64,000 nt of DNA, taken from assembly GCA_905233625.1 (NCBI GenBank), contig CAJOFJ010000005.1, positions 64,119-128,118 of the forward strand. Direction: 5' to 3'. Both the position numbers and the translations under genes were made by a program. This DNA is from an uncultured Bacteroidales bacterium. GTDB lineage: Bacteria > Bacteroidota > Bacteroidia > Bacteroidales > WCHB1-69. Below the pieces are notes generated by a model that saw only the letters and a program-made list of their open reading frames with translations, was not told where the DNA came from and ran no database searches. Numbering within the stretch: the first letter of the stretch is position 1; each line of letters opens with the position of its first letter. Positions 9,369 through 19,205 of this stretch are shown in pieces.

Positions 9369-9415
9369 AATAAAAATGCAAAATTACAAATTTTTTCGAT
9401 TAGCCAATAATTTAA

Positions 9416-9500
9416 TGTGCCGATGGGCTTGTGGGCCGTGAGCTGTGGGCTGTGAGCTGTGGGCCGTGGGGCGTGGGGCGTGGGTAGTGGGCTTATGGGG
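9416..9500. repeat. GTGGGCY heptamer array
   Basis: From 9429 to about 9491 nine consecutive 7-nt units keep phase while varying: GTGGGCC, GTGAGCT, GTGGGCT, GTGGGGC, GTGGGTA. The G-rich composition differs from the AT-rich arrays elsewhere but the period is the same. 9501-9690 is AT-rich with nothing else recognised. Confidence 0.85.
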
Positions 9501-9692
9501 TGGTGGACTAATGTATTAATTGTTATAAGTCAATTAGTCAATCCCATTTGTCTGTTTTGCGCATTTCTGGATAAAAAATCACAAAAAATGCATCATTTCT
9601 TCTATAGCACTTATCTGAAAGGCACAAAACGAATCTTTTAAAAAACTAAATATCAACAAATTACATAATTCTAAAAATTTTTCACCAACCCA

Positions 9693-9722
9693 TTGTCAGA
9701 TTAAAAATTTTTCGTATTTTTG
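9693..9722 (+). promoter_or_regulatory. Promoter of tRNA-Val
   Basis: TTG (9693-9695), 19-nt spacer, TATTTTTG (9715-9722). This matches the Bacteroidota consensus and is 16 nt from the tRNA 5' end. Confidence 0.75.
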
Positions 9723-9738
9723 CATCGCAATTTTGCAA

Positions 9739-9813
9739 GGGAGCTTAGCTCAGTTGGTTTAGAGCATCTGCCTTACAAGCAGAGGGTCACTAGTTCGAAT
9801 CTAGTAGTTCCCA
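9739..9813 (+). tRNA. tRNA-Val (anticodon TAC)
   Basis: Full cloverleaf. Acceptor GGGAGCT pairs with AGTTCCC through one G-T wobble. The D arm is GCTCAGTTGG-type, the anticodon stem TCTGC/GCAGA encloses the loop CTTACAA giving anticodon TAC (reads GUA), and the T arm contains GTTCGAAT. CCA is not encoded. Confidence 0.96.
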
Positions 9814-9814
9814 C

Positions 9815-9850
9815 AAAAAAAACACTCACGAAACTGTGAGTGTTTTTTTT
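9815..9850 (+). terminator. Rho-independent terminator after tRNA-Val
   Basis: AACACTCAC and GTGAGTGTT form a 9-bp stem around GAAACT, flanked by an A-run and followed by eight or more T. Confidence 0.92.
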
Positions 9851-9852
9851 TG

Positions 9853-10117
9853 CATAGCCTGAGGCCGGGAATACTACAGCCTATTCCTCCAAACATTTCA
9901 ATCACATTACATGTCTCGCAATTTGTCGAACAAAATTTCCCATTTCATCTGCTTAATATACTGACAAATGCGTATCCAAAGATGACAAGTTGCAAACACC
10001 ATTCTTCATCATAAATCACATCTATTTAAAAATCAATAAATTAAATACTATTTTAGTAGCTAATTCATTGAAAGAAAAATTTTTAATCGACTAATATATT
10101 ATATAAGAAAAAAATTG
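9853..10117. other. Gap before the str operon, no gene seen
   Basis: About 265 bases between the tRNA terminator and the rpsL promoter. No reading frame with coding character, no heptamer array and no RNA structure was recognised. It may hold leader or regulatory sequence for the ribosomal operon. Confidence 0.4.
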
Positions 10118-10125
10118 TATTTTTG
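10118..10125 (+). promoter_or_regulatory. -7 box of the str operon promoter
   Basis: TATTTTTG matches TAnnTTTG, 55 nt before the rpsL ATG. No clear TTG at the expected -33 spacing. The gap between box and start leaves room for a leader with the palindromic CCCAATTTTGGG-like sequence at 10130-10142. Confidence 0.55.
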
Positions 10126-10180
10126 CAGTCCCAATTTTGGGGTGAATTATAAACAAAAAACAAAGGTTAAATTTAATTGT

Positions 10181-10561
10181 ATGCCGACAATTCAGCAATT
10201 AGTAAGAAAAGGAAGAAAGAAATTGACTTCGCAAAGCAAGTCAAGAGCGCTTGACGCTTGTCCGCAGAGACGCGGTGTATGTTTGAGAGTTTACACAACA
10301 ACTCCTAAGAAACCTAACTCAGCTATGCGTAAGGTAGCGAGAGTACGTATGACCAACGGAAAAGAAGTGAACGCTTACATTCCGGGTGAAGGCCACAACT
10401 TGCAGGAACACTCTATCGTATTGGTTAGAGGCGGTCGTGTGAAAGACCTTCCAGGTGTAAGATACCACATCGTCCGTGGCGCATTGGACTCCGCAGGAGT
10501 AGAAGGCCGTTTGCAGGGTAGATCCAAATACGGTGCAAAACGTCCGAAAAAGAAAGCGTAA
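10181..10561 (+). CDS. rpsL: 30S ribosomal protein S12
   Basis: 126 residues, normal length. Part of the decoding centre of the small subunit. [13 protein letters not shown] contains the Lys equivalent to E. coli Lys43 and [13 protein letters not shown] the Lys equivalent to Lys88; both are the streptomycin-sensitive residues. The frame is open further upstream to 10115, but [12 protein letters not shown] at 10181 is the universal start. First gene of rpsL-rpsG-fusA-rpsJ. Confidence 0.98.
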   Translation: MPTIQQLVRKGRKKLTSQSKSRALDACPQRRGVCLRVYTTTPKKPNSAMRKVARVRMTNGKEVNAYIPGEGHNLQEHSIVLVRGGRVKDLPGVRYHIVRGALDSAGVEGRLQGRSKYGAKRPKKKA

Positions 10562-10638
10562 ACCGACAAACACAGTAGTAAATTGAGCACTAAAATGGGT
10601 GTCTCGAGAGTAAATAACAAAATTATTGAAGTTACAAA

Positions 10639-11106
10639 ATGAGAAAAGCAAAACCAAAAAAACGAATCATCCTTCCCGATCCGAAGTACAATGATGTAGC
10701 AGTTACCAAATTCGTGAACAACATCATGTTGAAGGGAAAGAAATCAATAGCATTCGAAATCTTCTACGACGCTATTGACATTATTGCAGAAAAAACAAAC
10801 GAAAACGGCATTGAAGTTTGGAAACAGGCTCTCGCCAACGTTACTCCTTCTTTGGAAGTAAAGAGTAGACGTATCGGTGGTGCCACCTTCCAGATCCCTA
10901 CCGAACTGCGCCCCGAGAGAAAGCAGTCTGTAGGTATGAAAAATTTAATCTTATTTGCCCGCAAGCGTCATGAGAAAACCATGGCCATGAAGTTAGCCTC
11001 CGAAATCATGCAAGCCTACAAAGAAGAAGGTGCCGCATTCAAACGTAAAGAGGATATCCACAGAATGGCAGAAGCTAACAAGGCATTCTCTCACTTCAGA
11101 TTCTAG
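10639..11106 (+). CDS. rpsG: 30S ribosomal protein S7
   Basis: 155 residues. Assembly-nucleating protein of the 30S head and, in other bacteria, translational repressor of the str operon. MRKAKPKKR at the start, then [23 protein letters not shown] and [14 protein letters not shown] are typical of Bacteroidota S7. Second gene of the operon, 77 nt after rpsL. Confidence 0.98.
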   Translation: MRKAKPKKRIILPDPKYNDVAVTKFVNNIMLKGKKSIAFEIFYDAIDIIAEKTNENGIEVWKQALANVTPSLEVKSRRIGGATFQIPTELRPERKQSVGMKNLILFARKRHEKTMAMKLASEIMQAYKEEGAAFKRKEDIHRMAEANKAFSHFRF

Positions 11107-11148
11107 TATATATATACTAAATAAAATTATACCGGAAAGAAAAAGTTT

Positions 11149-13245
11149 ATGTCGGAAGATTTATCGAAAATCAGGAACATCGGGATTATGGCGCATATTG
11201 ACGCCGGTAAGACCACCACGACAGAACGTATTCTTTATTACACCGGTAAAAGCTACAAGATTGGTGAAGTAGACGAGGGCACAGCCACCATGGACTGGAT
11301 GGTGCAGGAGCAGGAGCGTGGTATTACCATCACCAGCGCCGCCACCACCGTCAACTGGGACTATGAAAACCAGAACTACAAGATCAACATCATCGACACA
11401 CCGGGACATGTTGATTTCACCGTCGAAGTAGAACGTTCTTTGAGAATATTGGATGGAGCCGTCGCCATTTTTTGCGCGGTAGGAGGTGTGGAACCTCAGT
11501 CCGAGACCGTATGGAAACAGGCCAACAAGTACGATGTGGCCCGTATCTGCTACGTCAACAAAATGGACCGTATGGGTGCCGACTTCTACGCAGTGGTCAA
11601 GCAAATCAAGGAAAAACTCGGCGCTAAAACCATAGTGCTGCAACTGCCTATCGGCAGCGAGGAAAATTTCGTCGGTTTGGTGGATCTCATCGAGAAGAAA
11701 GCCTACACCTGGAACGAGGAAGACCAAGGCGCGACCTACACAGAGTGCGAAATCCCCGCCGACATGATCGACGAAGTGGAAGAATACCGCAACCTGCTGC
11801 TGGAAACCGTGGCCGAGCTCGACGACAAGCTGATGGAGAAGTTCTTTGAGGATCCCGACAGTCTGACTATTGAGGAAATCAAGAATTGCATCCGGAAAGC
11901 CACCATCGCCAACCAGTTGACCCCAGTGCTCTGCGGTTCTTCGTTCAAGAACAAAGGAGTGCAGCGACTGATTGACGCCATCGTCAGCTACCTTCCCTCC
12001 CCTGCCGACATGCCTGATATCAAGGGCATCAATCCGAAAACGGAGCAGGAAGAGACGCGCAAAATTGATGAGAAAGAGAATTTCGCGGCTTTGGCTTTCA
12101 AAATTGCCATCGACCCTTACGTCGGCAAGCTGACCTTTATCAAGGTTTATGCCGGCACGCTGAAAACCGGTGACATGATTTACAATGTCTCCACCGGCAA
12201 ACGCGAAAGAGTGTCGAAAATCATGCTGATGCACTCCAACAAGCAAATCCAGATGGACAGCATCAGCGCAGGCAATATTGTGGCTCTCGTAGGCATGAAG
12301 GAAATCAGGACTGGCGACAGCCTGACTGACGAAAAACACCCGATACTGCTGGAAAACATCGTTTTCCCAGATCCGGTGATCCAGATTGCCATCGAGCCGA
12401 AGACCAAAGACGATGAGGACAAGCTGATGCAAGCCCTGAACCGTCTGGCCGAGGAAGACCCCACCTTCAAGGTGACCGTTTCCGAGGAATCGGGACAGAC
12501 CCTCATCAGCGGCATGGGTGAACTTCATTTGGACATCCTGCTGGACCGCCTCAAACGCGAATTCAACGTCGCCTGCAACCATGGCAAGCCTCGTGTGACC
12601 TACAAAGAAGCCGTCAACGACTTCGTGAAACACCATGAGGTTTACAAACGGCAGACTGGCGGCAAAGGCTCATTCGCCGAACTGGAATTCCAGATCAGTC
12701 CGACCCCGGCCGACAAGAAAGGTTTGTTCTTTGAAAGTCAGGTCAAGGGAGGCGTGATTCCGAAGGAATACATCGCCGGCGCAGAGAAGGGTTTCAGCAT
12801 CGCCATGACCAACGGCAAATACGGATTCCCGCTTGAGGCACTGACCGTCACCATTTTAGACGGCAGCACCCACAGTGTGGACTCCGACGCCATGGCCTTC
12901 GAGGTATGCGCCAAGATGGGCTTCAGAGAAGCCATCCGCAGCGTGGAAACCTCCATTCTCGAACCCATCATGAAGGTGGAAATCACCACCCCGGATGAGT
13001 ACATCGGGAATGTGACCAGCGACCTCAACCGCAGACGTTCGGTTTTGGAACAGATAGAGGCGAAAATCGGCCACCAGATCATCAAGGCACAGGTGCCGTT
13101 GGCTGAAATGTTCGGCTATGTCACCACCTTACGCTCCATCAGCTCAGGACGAGCCAACTACAGCATGGAATTCCTGCGTTATGCGGAGGTTCCGGCGGAT
13201 GTAAAAGATTACATCCTCAATGTTGGAAGGTATGCCCTGCTGTGA
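11149..13245 (+). CDS. fusA: Elongation factor G
   Basis: 698 residues, translocase GTPase. G1 [12 protein letters not shown] (about 17-28), G3 DTPGHVDF and G4 NKMD are all intact. Domain II follows at about 300-400, domain III contains [21 protein letters not shown], domain [13 protein letters not shown], and domain V lies at the C-terminus. It is the canonical G1-type factor of the str operon rather than the divergent EF-G2 paralogue that Bacteroidota also carry. 42 nt after rpsG. Confidence 0.98.
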   Translation: MSEDLSKIRNIGIMAHIDAGKTTTTERILYYTGKSYKIGEVDEGTATMDWMVQEQERGITITSAATTVNWDYENQNYKINIIDTPGHVDFTVEVERSLRILDGAVAIFCAVGGVEPQSETVWKQANKYDVARICYVNKMDRMGADFYAVVKQIKEKLGAKTIVLQLPIGSEENFVGLVDLIEKKAYTWNEEDQGATYTECEIPADMIDEVEEYRNLLLETVAELDDKLMEKFFEDPDSLTIEEIKNCIRKATIANQLTPVLCGSSFKNKGVQRLIDAIVSYLPSPADMPDIKGINPKTEQEETRKIDEKENFAALAFKIAIDPYVGKLTFIKVYAGTLKTGDMIYNVSTGKRERVSKIMLMHSNKQIQMDSISAGNIVALVGMKEIRTGDSLTDEKHPILLENIVFPDPVIQIAIEPKTKDDEDKLMQALNRLAEEDPTFKVTVSEESGQTLISGMGELHLDILLDRLKREFNVACNHGKPRVTYKEAVNDFVKHHEVYKRQTGGKGSFAELEFQISPTPADKKGLFFESQVKGGVIPKEYIAGAEKGFSIAMTNGKYGFPLEALTVTILDGSTHSVDSDAMAFEVCAKMGFREAIRSVETSILEPIMKVEITTPDEYIGNVTSDLNRRRSVLEQIEAKIGHQIIKAQVPLAEMFGYVTTLRSISSGRANYSMEFLRYAEVPADVKDYILNVGRYALL

Positions 13246-13312
13246 TATTCTGAAAGAACTTAAACAGAAACAATAAACAATTTCAAAAGTAAACCAATAA
13301 AAACAAAACAAC

Positions 13313-13602
13313 GTGAGTCACAGAATCAGAATCAAATTAAAGTCATTCGACCATACTTTGGTAGACAAATCTGCTGAAAAGATTGTGAAGACAATCAACG
13401 CAGTGAAGGATGACAAAGTTGTCGTTGTGGGACCTATTCCACTTCCGACACACAAAAAGATTTTAACAAGAAATCAAGAGAGCAGTTCGAACTCTCCACT
13501 TACAAGAGACTGTTGGACATTTACGGTACAACCTCCAAGACCATCGACGCATTGATGAAGCTGGAATTGCCCAGTGGCGTTGATGTAGAAATCAAAGTGT
13601 GA
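13313..13602 (+). pseudogene. rpsJ: 30S ribosomal protein S10, broken by an internal deletion
   Basis: GTG start at 13313. The first 48 residues ([22 protein letters not shown] ... [11 protein letters not shown], joined here with a gap) are good S10. After THKKI the frame fails and reads out to a stop at 13555. The rest of S10 is present in another frame: [12 protein letters not shown] from about 13461, continuing to [11 protein letters not shown] and TGA at 13600-13602. Relative to normal S10 about 25 nt (roughly FTVNRS.. to the Val before NKKSRE) are missing, which shifts the frame. S10 is essential, so this is a dead duplicate with an intact copy elsewhere, an assembly or sequencing error, or a recoded gene (least likely). 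The usual rplC-rplD partners are absent downstream. Confidence 0.85.
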
Positions 13603-13652
13603 TGACGATATCGGGATGCGGTATAACTGCTGTCCCTCGTCTAAAAAAAATC

Positions 13653-13684
13653 AACCTCGTCTTCTAAAGACGAGGTTTTTTTTT
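13653..13684 (+). terminator. Terminator closing the str operon
   Basis: AACCTCGTCTT and AAGACGAGGTT form an 11-bp stem with a CTA loop followed by T9. It lies 50 nt after the rpsJ stop, where rplC would be expected in an intact str-S10 arrangement. Confidence 0.93.
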
Positions 13685-13753
13685 GTTATTTCACATGAGC
13701 GATGGAGCTTGCTTCCGTGGCAAAAGCCACAAAAATTTTGCAACTGCTTACTA

Positions 13754-14674
13754 CTAATTATCACGAAGACAGCGTACGGAATGTTTGCTTGATGTTAATT
13801 CATAACCACCACCAAGATCACGACACCTATAAGCATCAATGTCAAAACACCATGCACAAGTATCAATTACACCAGATGGGATAACCAAATTTTTACCAAA
13901 CGAGCTCCAAAACCATGCATATTTCCCTAATTCATGTCCTGCCCCTGCAGCTAATGCCGAAAAACCAGTAGCATTATTAAGCTGCATTTCATATCCCACC
14001 AAACCATGCATCTGATCATAGTGATTGTCCCACCAATAAGCTGTGTATGCAGTATCCCAACTCCATGTGGCAGCCAATGCTTTGACTTCACTACCCTGAA
14101 GATAGTGATATCCGTCACTCCCGGGAAGCAAATATTCAGGTACACTGACAATATACTCAAATAATTGTGTCCATTCCGCATTACTGGGCACATGCCATCC
14201 TGTAGGACAGATACCCTGTACGCCACTAGGATTTGACTCACTGCTATTTTGCCCATGCATTACTGCCGGCCAATTATACAAATAACCGTATAAATCCACA
14301 TTATAACTAAAACCATTGGGGTAGTATCTATACGGTTCTGTAAGACTCCGTACAGGATCTGTATAACTACTTGTACATCCCAAAGGTATTGAGGATCCAT
14401 CAGCATAACGAGTCGTTTTCAGATTTTCCGCCATCCACACCTGATTTCCAATACGCACAGCATCATAACTGTTACCATCAATATCTGTTACAGCATTATG
14501 AATAACATCCGCCGTATTGGGATATTCGTGATGAGCACCGCTACCACCTCCTCCTGGATTTTCAGTATTACTATTGCCAGAATTTTGGTTGTTTGTGTTT
14601 TGTTCTTCTTTATTGCATGCTATAAAAAGTGTTATAATTATCAACATGCACAAAGTCCAAAAATTTTTTTTCAT
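13754..14674 (-). CDS. FISUMP-domain lipoprotein
   Basis: 306 residues. Signal peptide with lipobox LFIAC (Cys about 20), then a low-complexity linker rich in N, Q, G and S (about 23-48), then a FISUMP domain (about 65-306): IDGNSYDAVRIGNQVWMAENL, GYLYNWPAVMHG, GICPTGWHVPSNAEWTQL and HSVRCLRDN. The domain is closely similar in motif order to that at 4697-6100. Exported and lipid-anchored; function unknown. A TATCTTTG -7 box lies at 14709-14702, 28 nt upstream. Confidence 0.88.
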   Translation of the reverse strand: MKKNFWTLCMLIIITLFIACNKEEQNTNNQNSGNSNTENPGGGGSGAHHEYPNTADVIHNAVTDIDGNSYDAVRIGNQVWMAENLKTTRYADGSSIPLGCTSSYTDPVRSLTEPYRYYPNGFSYNVDLYGYLYNWPAVMHGQNSSESNPSGVQGICPTGWHVPSNAEWTQLFEYIVSVPEYLLPGSDGYHYLQGSEVKALAATWSWDTAYTAYWWDNHYDQMHGLVGYEMQLNNATGFSALAAGAGHELGKYAWFWSSFGKNLVIPSGVIDTCAWCFDIDAYRCRDLGGGYELTSSKHSVRCLRDN

Positions 14675-14701
14675 AGGTTCATTATTTTACTGTTTTTTTT
14701 G

Positions 14702-14709
14702 CAAAGATA
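14702..14709 (-). promoter_or_regulatory. -7 box for the FISUMP lipoprotein gene
   Basis: TATCTTTG on the minus strand, 28 nt from the ATG at 14674. Confidence 0.6.
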
Positions 14710-14924
14710 ATACTTTTTTTAACACTAACTAATAATTTTTAGCGTCAATATACATATTTTACTCCCATTTCATCGTTCTGCAACAATGATATACATCAAC
14801 TACTTTTTTTCAAATTAACTTTTATTAACTTTTTATTTTACTAATATACAGATGTTTAATTTAATTAATAAAACTAAAAATGGATTTTTACAAATAAAAG
14901 CAGTATTTTTGCAGCCATTTAATA

Positions 14925-15070
14925 GCCGACTATCTGCAAGAGCACGGGTGCAGCGGCAAATTCCATACATTTATTACGAGACCAAAGGTGGACACACCTG
15001 GCGAAACTGGAGACTCTATTTATCTGAGTTCCTGCAGTTTATATTCAAAGATAATACCGAAGTGGAATAA
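14925..15070 (+). pseudogene. C-terminal remnant of a putative esterase
   Basis: The last 36 codons, in the frame ending at TAA 15068-15070, read IPYIYYETKGGHTWRNW then RLYLSEFLQFIFK. This is the C-terminal end of Bacteroidota enterochelin-esterase-like alpha/beta hydrolases, with the catalytic His in GGHTW. Just upstream (from about 14925) another frame reads ADYLQEHG, the preceding segment of the same family, so a frameshift lies near 14945-14970. Nothing upstream resembles the rest of such a protein. A TATTTTTG box at 14904-14911 precedes the remnant. 14710-14900 is AT-rich with no gene seen. Confidence 0.6.
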
Positions 15071-15107
15071 TCAATTCCTGATACGACTATCTATTTCCCG
15101 AATTGTA

Positions 15108-15794
15108 TCACTTTCCTGCCACATACATAACACAAGCTCCAAAGGTAAACTTCTGGACCTCAACATTTTGAAATCCAACAGAGTGCAACATCGGCACGAT
15201 GACCTCCTCTTTTGGAAATGCCAGAATGGACTTAGGCAGATAACGGTACGCCTCTTTATGACCGGAAACAAGGCCTCCGACAAATGGCAGGAAATGCAAG
15301 GCATATAACTTATAGCACCTTAAGATGAACGGATTGTCGGGATAAGACAATTCCAAAATGACTAGTTTGCCCCCGGAACGCAACACCCGGCACATTTCGG
15401 ACAGGCCCCGTTCCAAATGCTCAAAATTTCGAATGCCAAAAGCCACACTCACCCTATCATAACTATTATCCTCAAAGTCAAGATGTTCTACATCACCCTG
15501 CTGAAGAACGATATTCCCCTGCACCTTTTGCCTTCCCACTTCCAGCATCTGCTCCGAAAGGTCGACACCCACAATCTCGCTTTCTGCGGGCAGCTTTTGG
15601 GAAATGGCAATGGCAAAATCTCCTGTACCCGTCGCCACATCCAGCACACGCCGCACCTCAGGCTGGTCGGCGATGGTTCTTACCGCCTTTCGCCTCCACG
15701 AACGGTCTATGCCGAAAGACATAATGTGATTCAGACGATCATAGCTGGGAGCGATGTCGTTAAAATATTGGCGAATGGTGGATTTTTTTGGCAT
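15108..15794 (-). CDS. ubiE: Demethylmenaquinone methyltransferase
   Basis: 228 residues. C-methylates demethylmenaquinol with SAM, the last step of menaquinone synthesis. UbiE signatures are YDRLNHIMSFGIDRSWRRK (about 18-36), SAM motif I VLDVATGTGDFAI, RVSVAFGIRNFE and YPDNPFILRCYKLY. Bacteroidota use menaquinone, so the menG role is expected. MenA is encoded next upstream on the same strand, separated by a repeat array. Confidence 0.95.
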   Translation of the reverse strand: MPKKSTIRQYFNDIAPSYDRLNHIMSFGIDRSWRRKAVRTIADQPEVRRVLDVATGTGDFAIAISQKLPAESEIVGVDLSEQMLEVGRQKVQGNIVLQQGDVEHLDFEDNSYDRVSVAFGIRNFEHLERGLSEMCRVLRSGGKLVILELSYPDNPFILRCYKLYALHFLPFVGGLVSGHKEAYRYLPKSILAFPKEEVIVPMLHSVGFQNVEVQKFTFGACVMYVAGK

Positions 15795-15990
15795 GATATT
15801 CTATTATTTTATTTGGTAATGGGCTATGAGCGATGGGGTATGAGCTTTAAAAAGTTCAAAATTCAAAATTCATATTTATCAATAATCCTTATCCAATATT
15901 CCACTTTCAACCATTTAATCCTTACTACTCATTGCTCACTGCTCATTGCTCATTGCTCATTGCTCATTGCTCACTACTCACTGCTCACTG
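15795..15990. repeat. ATTGCTC heptamer array between ubiE and menA
   Basis: From about 15925 to 15992 some nine 7-nt units (ATTGCTC, ACTGCTC, ACTACTC) run in phase up to the menA stop codon. 15850-15920 has TTCAAAATTCAAAATTCA and TTCCACTTTCAACC tracts. The ATTGCTC unit recurs at 63315-63334. Confidence 0.88.
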
Positions 15991-16878
15991 CTATATTCCC
16001 GCAAGCACCGCAAACACAAAGGTGGAAATCACCAGCAACGGCAGAGCCGGATCGAGCTCTTTGCCCTTGCGTTTCCACACCATATTCATGTGAATCATGA
16101 ACAAGGGCAAGGTGATGAAATACAGCAAATTCCATAAGGAAGTATAGGTAATCAAAGTAAAAAGCACCATGCAAAGCCAGCCCAGCGCAATCAGTATCGA
16201 CTGGAAAATTTTGGCATTGACTTCACCTATCTTCAACGGCAAAGTAATCCGGGTGGCCGCATCGGACTCCATATCACGGATATTGTTGACATTGAGCACC
16301 CCTACACTGAAACAGCCGATGGTAACAGTCGGCAGAAGCAGTGACCACGAATCAAAAGTATGCGCCACCACATAATACGCACCTAACACAGACACCAGTC
16401 CAAAGAAGATGAAGACAAACACATCGCCAAGACCTCTATAGCCATACGGATTCTTGCCCAAGGTATAGTGCATAGCAGCCCAAATGGCCGCCACACCCAA
16501 CACAAGCATCATCACGGGCTGCCAAGCCCAAAAAGTGCCGAACGAAGTCCATACCATCGCTGCACCGAAACCACAGCACAAGACCACAAATAAGGCAATC
16601 AGCATCTTGAAATCACTGACACTGATGGCTCCTTGCGCCAAACTATACATCGGTCCCTCACGCTGCTCGCCATCGGTTCCCCTCAAGAAATCACCCAGTT
16701 CATTACTCAAATTCGACAATATCTGCAAACAAACCGTGGTCAGCAGCAACCACACAATCAACCACAAAGAAGCCTCATGTGTTTTCATTGCCAGCATCAG
16801 GCCCAAAACGACACCAGACAGTGACAACGGCAGTGTGCGCAAGCGCATGGAAAAAATCGCAGCTTTAAATTTACTCAT
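15991..16878 (-). CDS. menA: 1,4-dihydroxy-2-naphthoate polyprenyltransferase
   Basis: 295 residues, about 8-9 membrane helices; attaches the polyprenyl chain to DHNA in menaquinone synthesis. The two Asp-rich motifs of UbiA-type prenyltransferases are present: NLSNELGDFLRGTDGE (about 60) and NNIRDMESDAATRITLPLKIG (about 195). The frame is open to 16911 inside the upstream gene, but MSKFKAAIFSMRLRTLPLS at 16878 is the natural start, 13 nt after the patatin gene stop. Confidence 0.93.
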   Translation of the reverse strand: MSKFKAAIFSMRLRTLPLSLSGVVLGLMLAMKTHEASLWLIVWLLLTTVCLQILSNLSNELGDFLRGTDGEQREGPMYSLAQGAISVSDFKMLIALFVVLCCGFGAAMVWTSFGTFWAWQPVMMLVLGVAAIWAAMHYTLGKNPYGYRGLGDVFVFIFFGLVSVLGAYYVVAHTFDSWSLLLPTVTIGCFSVGVLNVNNIRDMESDAATRITLPLKIGEVNAKIFQSILIALGWLCMVLFTLITYTSLWNLLYFITLPLFMIHMNMVWKRKGKELDPALPLLVISTFVFAVLAGI

Positions 16879-16891
16879 ATTCGATCTTGTT

Positions 16892-19180
16892 TTAGAAGTC
16901 GTACCCCGCACTCAAATACACCCCTACATTATTGTTGGAGCTATTCCAATGCACATTAGCCATCAACGGGCCGAACTTCGACTTATAAGCGAACTGTATT
17001 CCAGCAGCATAGTTGGCATGTTCCATCATGTACAGTTTTCCATCATTTACGGATCCATCGTGAAAGGCTGCGGCAATGGCCGACAGATAGCAATTTTTGT
17101 AAACTTTGAAACGGAAATTCAGATCAACAACACTCAATAATCGTTCACAGATATACTCGCCCCTGAAACCGATAAAAGGAATCTGATGATCATAATACCT
17201 TCCCTCCATGGAGCCGCCGACATAATTATACATATATTCATAGGAATTAGGATCCCCCATAATATATCGTCCACGATAAGAGGCAATAATGGCAAAAATG
17301 CGTCCTGCCGAAATGGTGCCAATAACCCCCGTACCGAGATAATGAGTTTTTTTGCAATTATAGTCATAATTCAGATATGCTCTCACCCCTTTGTTAGGAA
17401 AATAGCGATCATCCTGATTACTGAAGGCAAAACGCAGAAATACGTTTGGATAAAAAACATCCCACCTTCCGCCCTGTTCATAGCCTTTTACAGAAAAATA
17501 GCGATAAAAAGGAAATTGTTCAATACGGAAACCACCCGAAAGGTCAACCATGCTCCAATGGGTATCGGAGATATACACCGTTGCCTCATTTCGCAAGGAG
17601 TGTTCGATATACAATTTGCCTTTGGCAAAAAAATCCGCCACACCCGTCAACATGCGATAATGCACCTTGAGGGAAACCCCAATTTTAGGACCCTTGACGG
17701 GAGTATAGTTATAGTCAAGTTTCAGGTATGGAGAGGTGGACAATCGCGCGATGATATCAAATTCAGAACCGTAAATATTGTTGCGGTTAAGACCGACATT
17801 AATCAAAGCGGCAAACCATTCTTCGGTATCGGCGCGCAAGCCGATGCCAATAGAATTCCTCGGACGTTTTTCGCAATTAAACACCAGTTTGTAGGAGCCA
17901 TTTCCATCCCCTATCAAGCTGTAGGTCACGTGCGAGAAGGCCTTGGTACCATATATGATAGCCATAGCAGCTTCAAAATCCTCCTTACCATATAGCTCTT
18001 CAGTTTTCATGCGGATTTTCCCATTAAGAAATTTCTGCTCCTTCTCATTTAAACCAGAAAATTCCACCGACGAGATAGTAATTTTCTCGTTGGCAATATT
18101 AACAGCCTTGGGATGATAGGTATGGCGGCCTCCGTTACCCACCAGGCGGACAATGCTGTCAAGCTCGCGTTCGTGTTTAATAGCTTCCTTATAACCCCTG
18201 TCAATCAGCGTGGCAATTTCCTTGGTACCGAAACTCAGCATACCGAAACCCGAAATGTCGGGCGTGATGTACACCGTGGCGTTTTTAACATTCTCGTTAT
18301 GAGCTTCCAGTCCACCCGAATACTGAGCTGTTTGCATCAGAATGTCAGCCATATTGTTCACATTCTCATAATTACGAGGCATCGTCATTTCAACACCGAT
18401 GATGATATCGGCTCCCGCAGCCACGGCCACATCCGTAGGGAAGTTATTCTTGGTACCTCCGTCAGACAAAATCATGGAATCGACACGCACCGGCCTGAAA
18501 ATACCTGGAATTGACATCGTGGAACGCATGGCAGGAATCAACGAACCCGATGTCCAATGTTTCTCGGTCTGTGTCACAATCTCAGTAGCCACACAGCAAT
18601 AGGGAGTAGGCAGATCCAAGAAATCCATATTATGTTGATAACCCACTGATAATGAGCTTATCATATTATATACATTCAAGCCATAGAGAAATCCTGAAGG
18701 AAGACTTCGCTTAAACTCAAAATGCGAGAAAGGAATATCGAGGAAATATGTTTCCTTATAGCGCTGGCTATTATAAGAATAATAAGCCATCGGGATATCA
18801 TCACTCATCATCACATTCCAGTCTATCGACCGCACAATAGAATCGATTTCCGCAGCAGAATAACCCATAGCATACAAACCTCCCATCAGTCCGCCCATAC
18901 TGGTACCCGCTACAAAGTCAATGGGAATACCTTTTTCTTCCAGATACTTCAGCACTCCGATATGGGCCGCACCCTTGGCACCGCCACCTGCCAGCACCAA
19001 AGCGACTGTGGGTCTCTGTTTTCGGATTTCCGCCATATATTTGTGCATCCTGGCAAAAAAAACAGAATCTTCATGAGGGTCATAACTGATATTGACCAAG
19101 CCATTGGCCTGTTGTGCCGACAAAGCAAACGATATCAATAGCAATGTACATGACACTAATATTCTTCTCAAGTTATTCAT
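16892..19180 (-). CDS. Patatin-like phospholipase with POTRA and outer-membrane barrel
   Basis: 762 residues from ATG 19180 (an upstream ATG at 19198 precedes a weaker signal peptide). Signal peptide about 1-22. The patatin domain (about 55-300) has the oxyanion loop GGGAKG, nucleophile motif GTSMGG and catalytic Asp in SDGGTKNNFP. Next comes a POTRA-like segment (about 375-440, VEFSGLNEKEQKFLNGKIRM onward). The remainder is a barrel rich in alternating aromatic strands that ends in an aromatic residue (AGYDF). The layout matches type Vd (PlpD-like) proteins, in which a patatin is displayed by its own BamA-like barrel; lipid hydrolysis at the surface is inferred. Confidence 0.87.
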   Translation of the reverse strand: MNNLRRILVSCTLLLISFALSAQQANGLVNISYDPHEDSVFFARMHKYMAEIRKQRPTVALVLAGGGAKGAAHIGVLKYLEEKGIPIDFVAGTSMGGLMGGLYAMGYSAAEIDSIVRSIDWNVMMSDDIPMAYYSYNSQRYKETYFLDIPFSHFEFKRSLPSGFLYGLNVYNMISSLSVGYQHNMDFLDLPTPYCCVATEIVTQTEKHWTSGSLIPAMRSTMSIPGIFRPVRVDSMILSDGGTKNNFPTDVAVAAGADIIIGVEMTMPRNYENVNNMADILMQTAQYSGGLEAHNENVKNATVYITPDISGFGMLSFGTKEIATLIDRGYKEAIKHERELDSIVRLVGNGGRHTYHPKAVNIANEKITISSVEFSGLNEKEQKFLNGKIRMKTEELYGKEDFEAAMAIIYGTKAFSHVTYSLIGDGNGSYKLVFNCEKRPRNSIGIGLRADTEEWFAALINVGLNRNNIYGSEFDIIARLSTSPYLKLDYNYTPVKGPKIGVSLKVHYRMLTGVADFFAKGKLYIEHSLRNEATVYISDTHWSMVDLSGGFRIEQFPFYRYFSVKGYEQGGRWDVFYPNVFLRFAFSNQDDRYFPNKGVRAYLNYDYNCKKTHYLGTGVIGTISAGRIFAIIASYRGRYIMGDPNSYEYMYNYVGGSMEGRYYDHQIPFIGFRGEYICERLLSVVDLNFRFKVYKNCYLSAIAAAFHDGSVNDGKLYMMEHANYAAGIQFAYKSKFGPLMANVHWNSSNNNVGVYLSAGYDF

Positions 19181-19205
19181 TATGAGTATATTAAGCAATA
19201 TGAGA

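Noticed and set aside
7893..9410. A 505-codon open frame opposite the AGCS symporter gene
   Set aside because: The protein is His/Gln/Arg-rich with no family motifs, and the opposite strand encodes a clear AGCS transporter. Similar antisense frames lie opposite the AtoE-like gene (6576-7709), fusA (11161-12636) and the methyltransferase (46546-47472).
14852..15070. Intact small protein of 72 residues
   Set aside because: Only the C-terminal half has protein character (esterase tail). The first half crosses a promoter-like box and contains the wrong frame for the preceding esterase segment.
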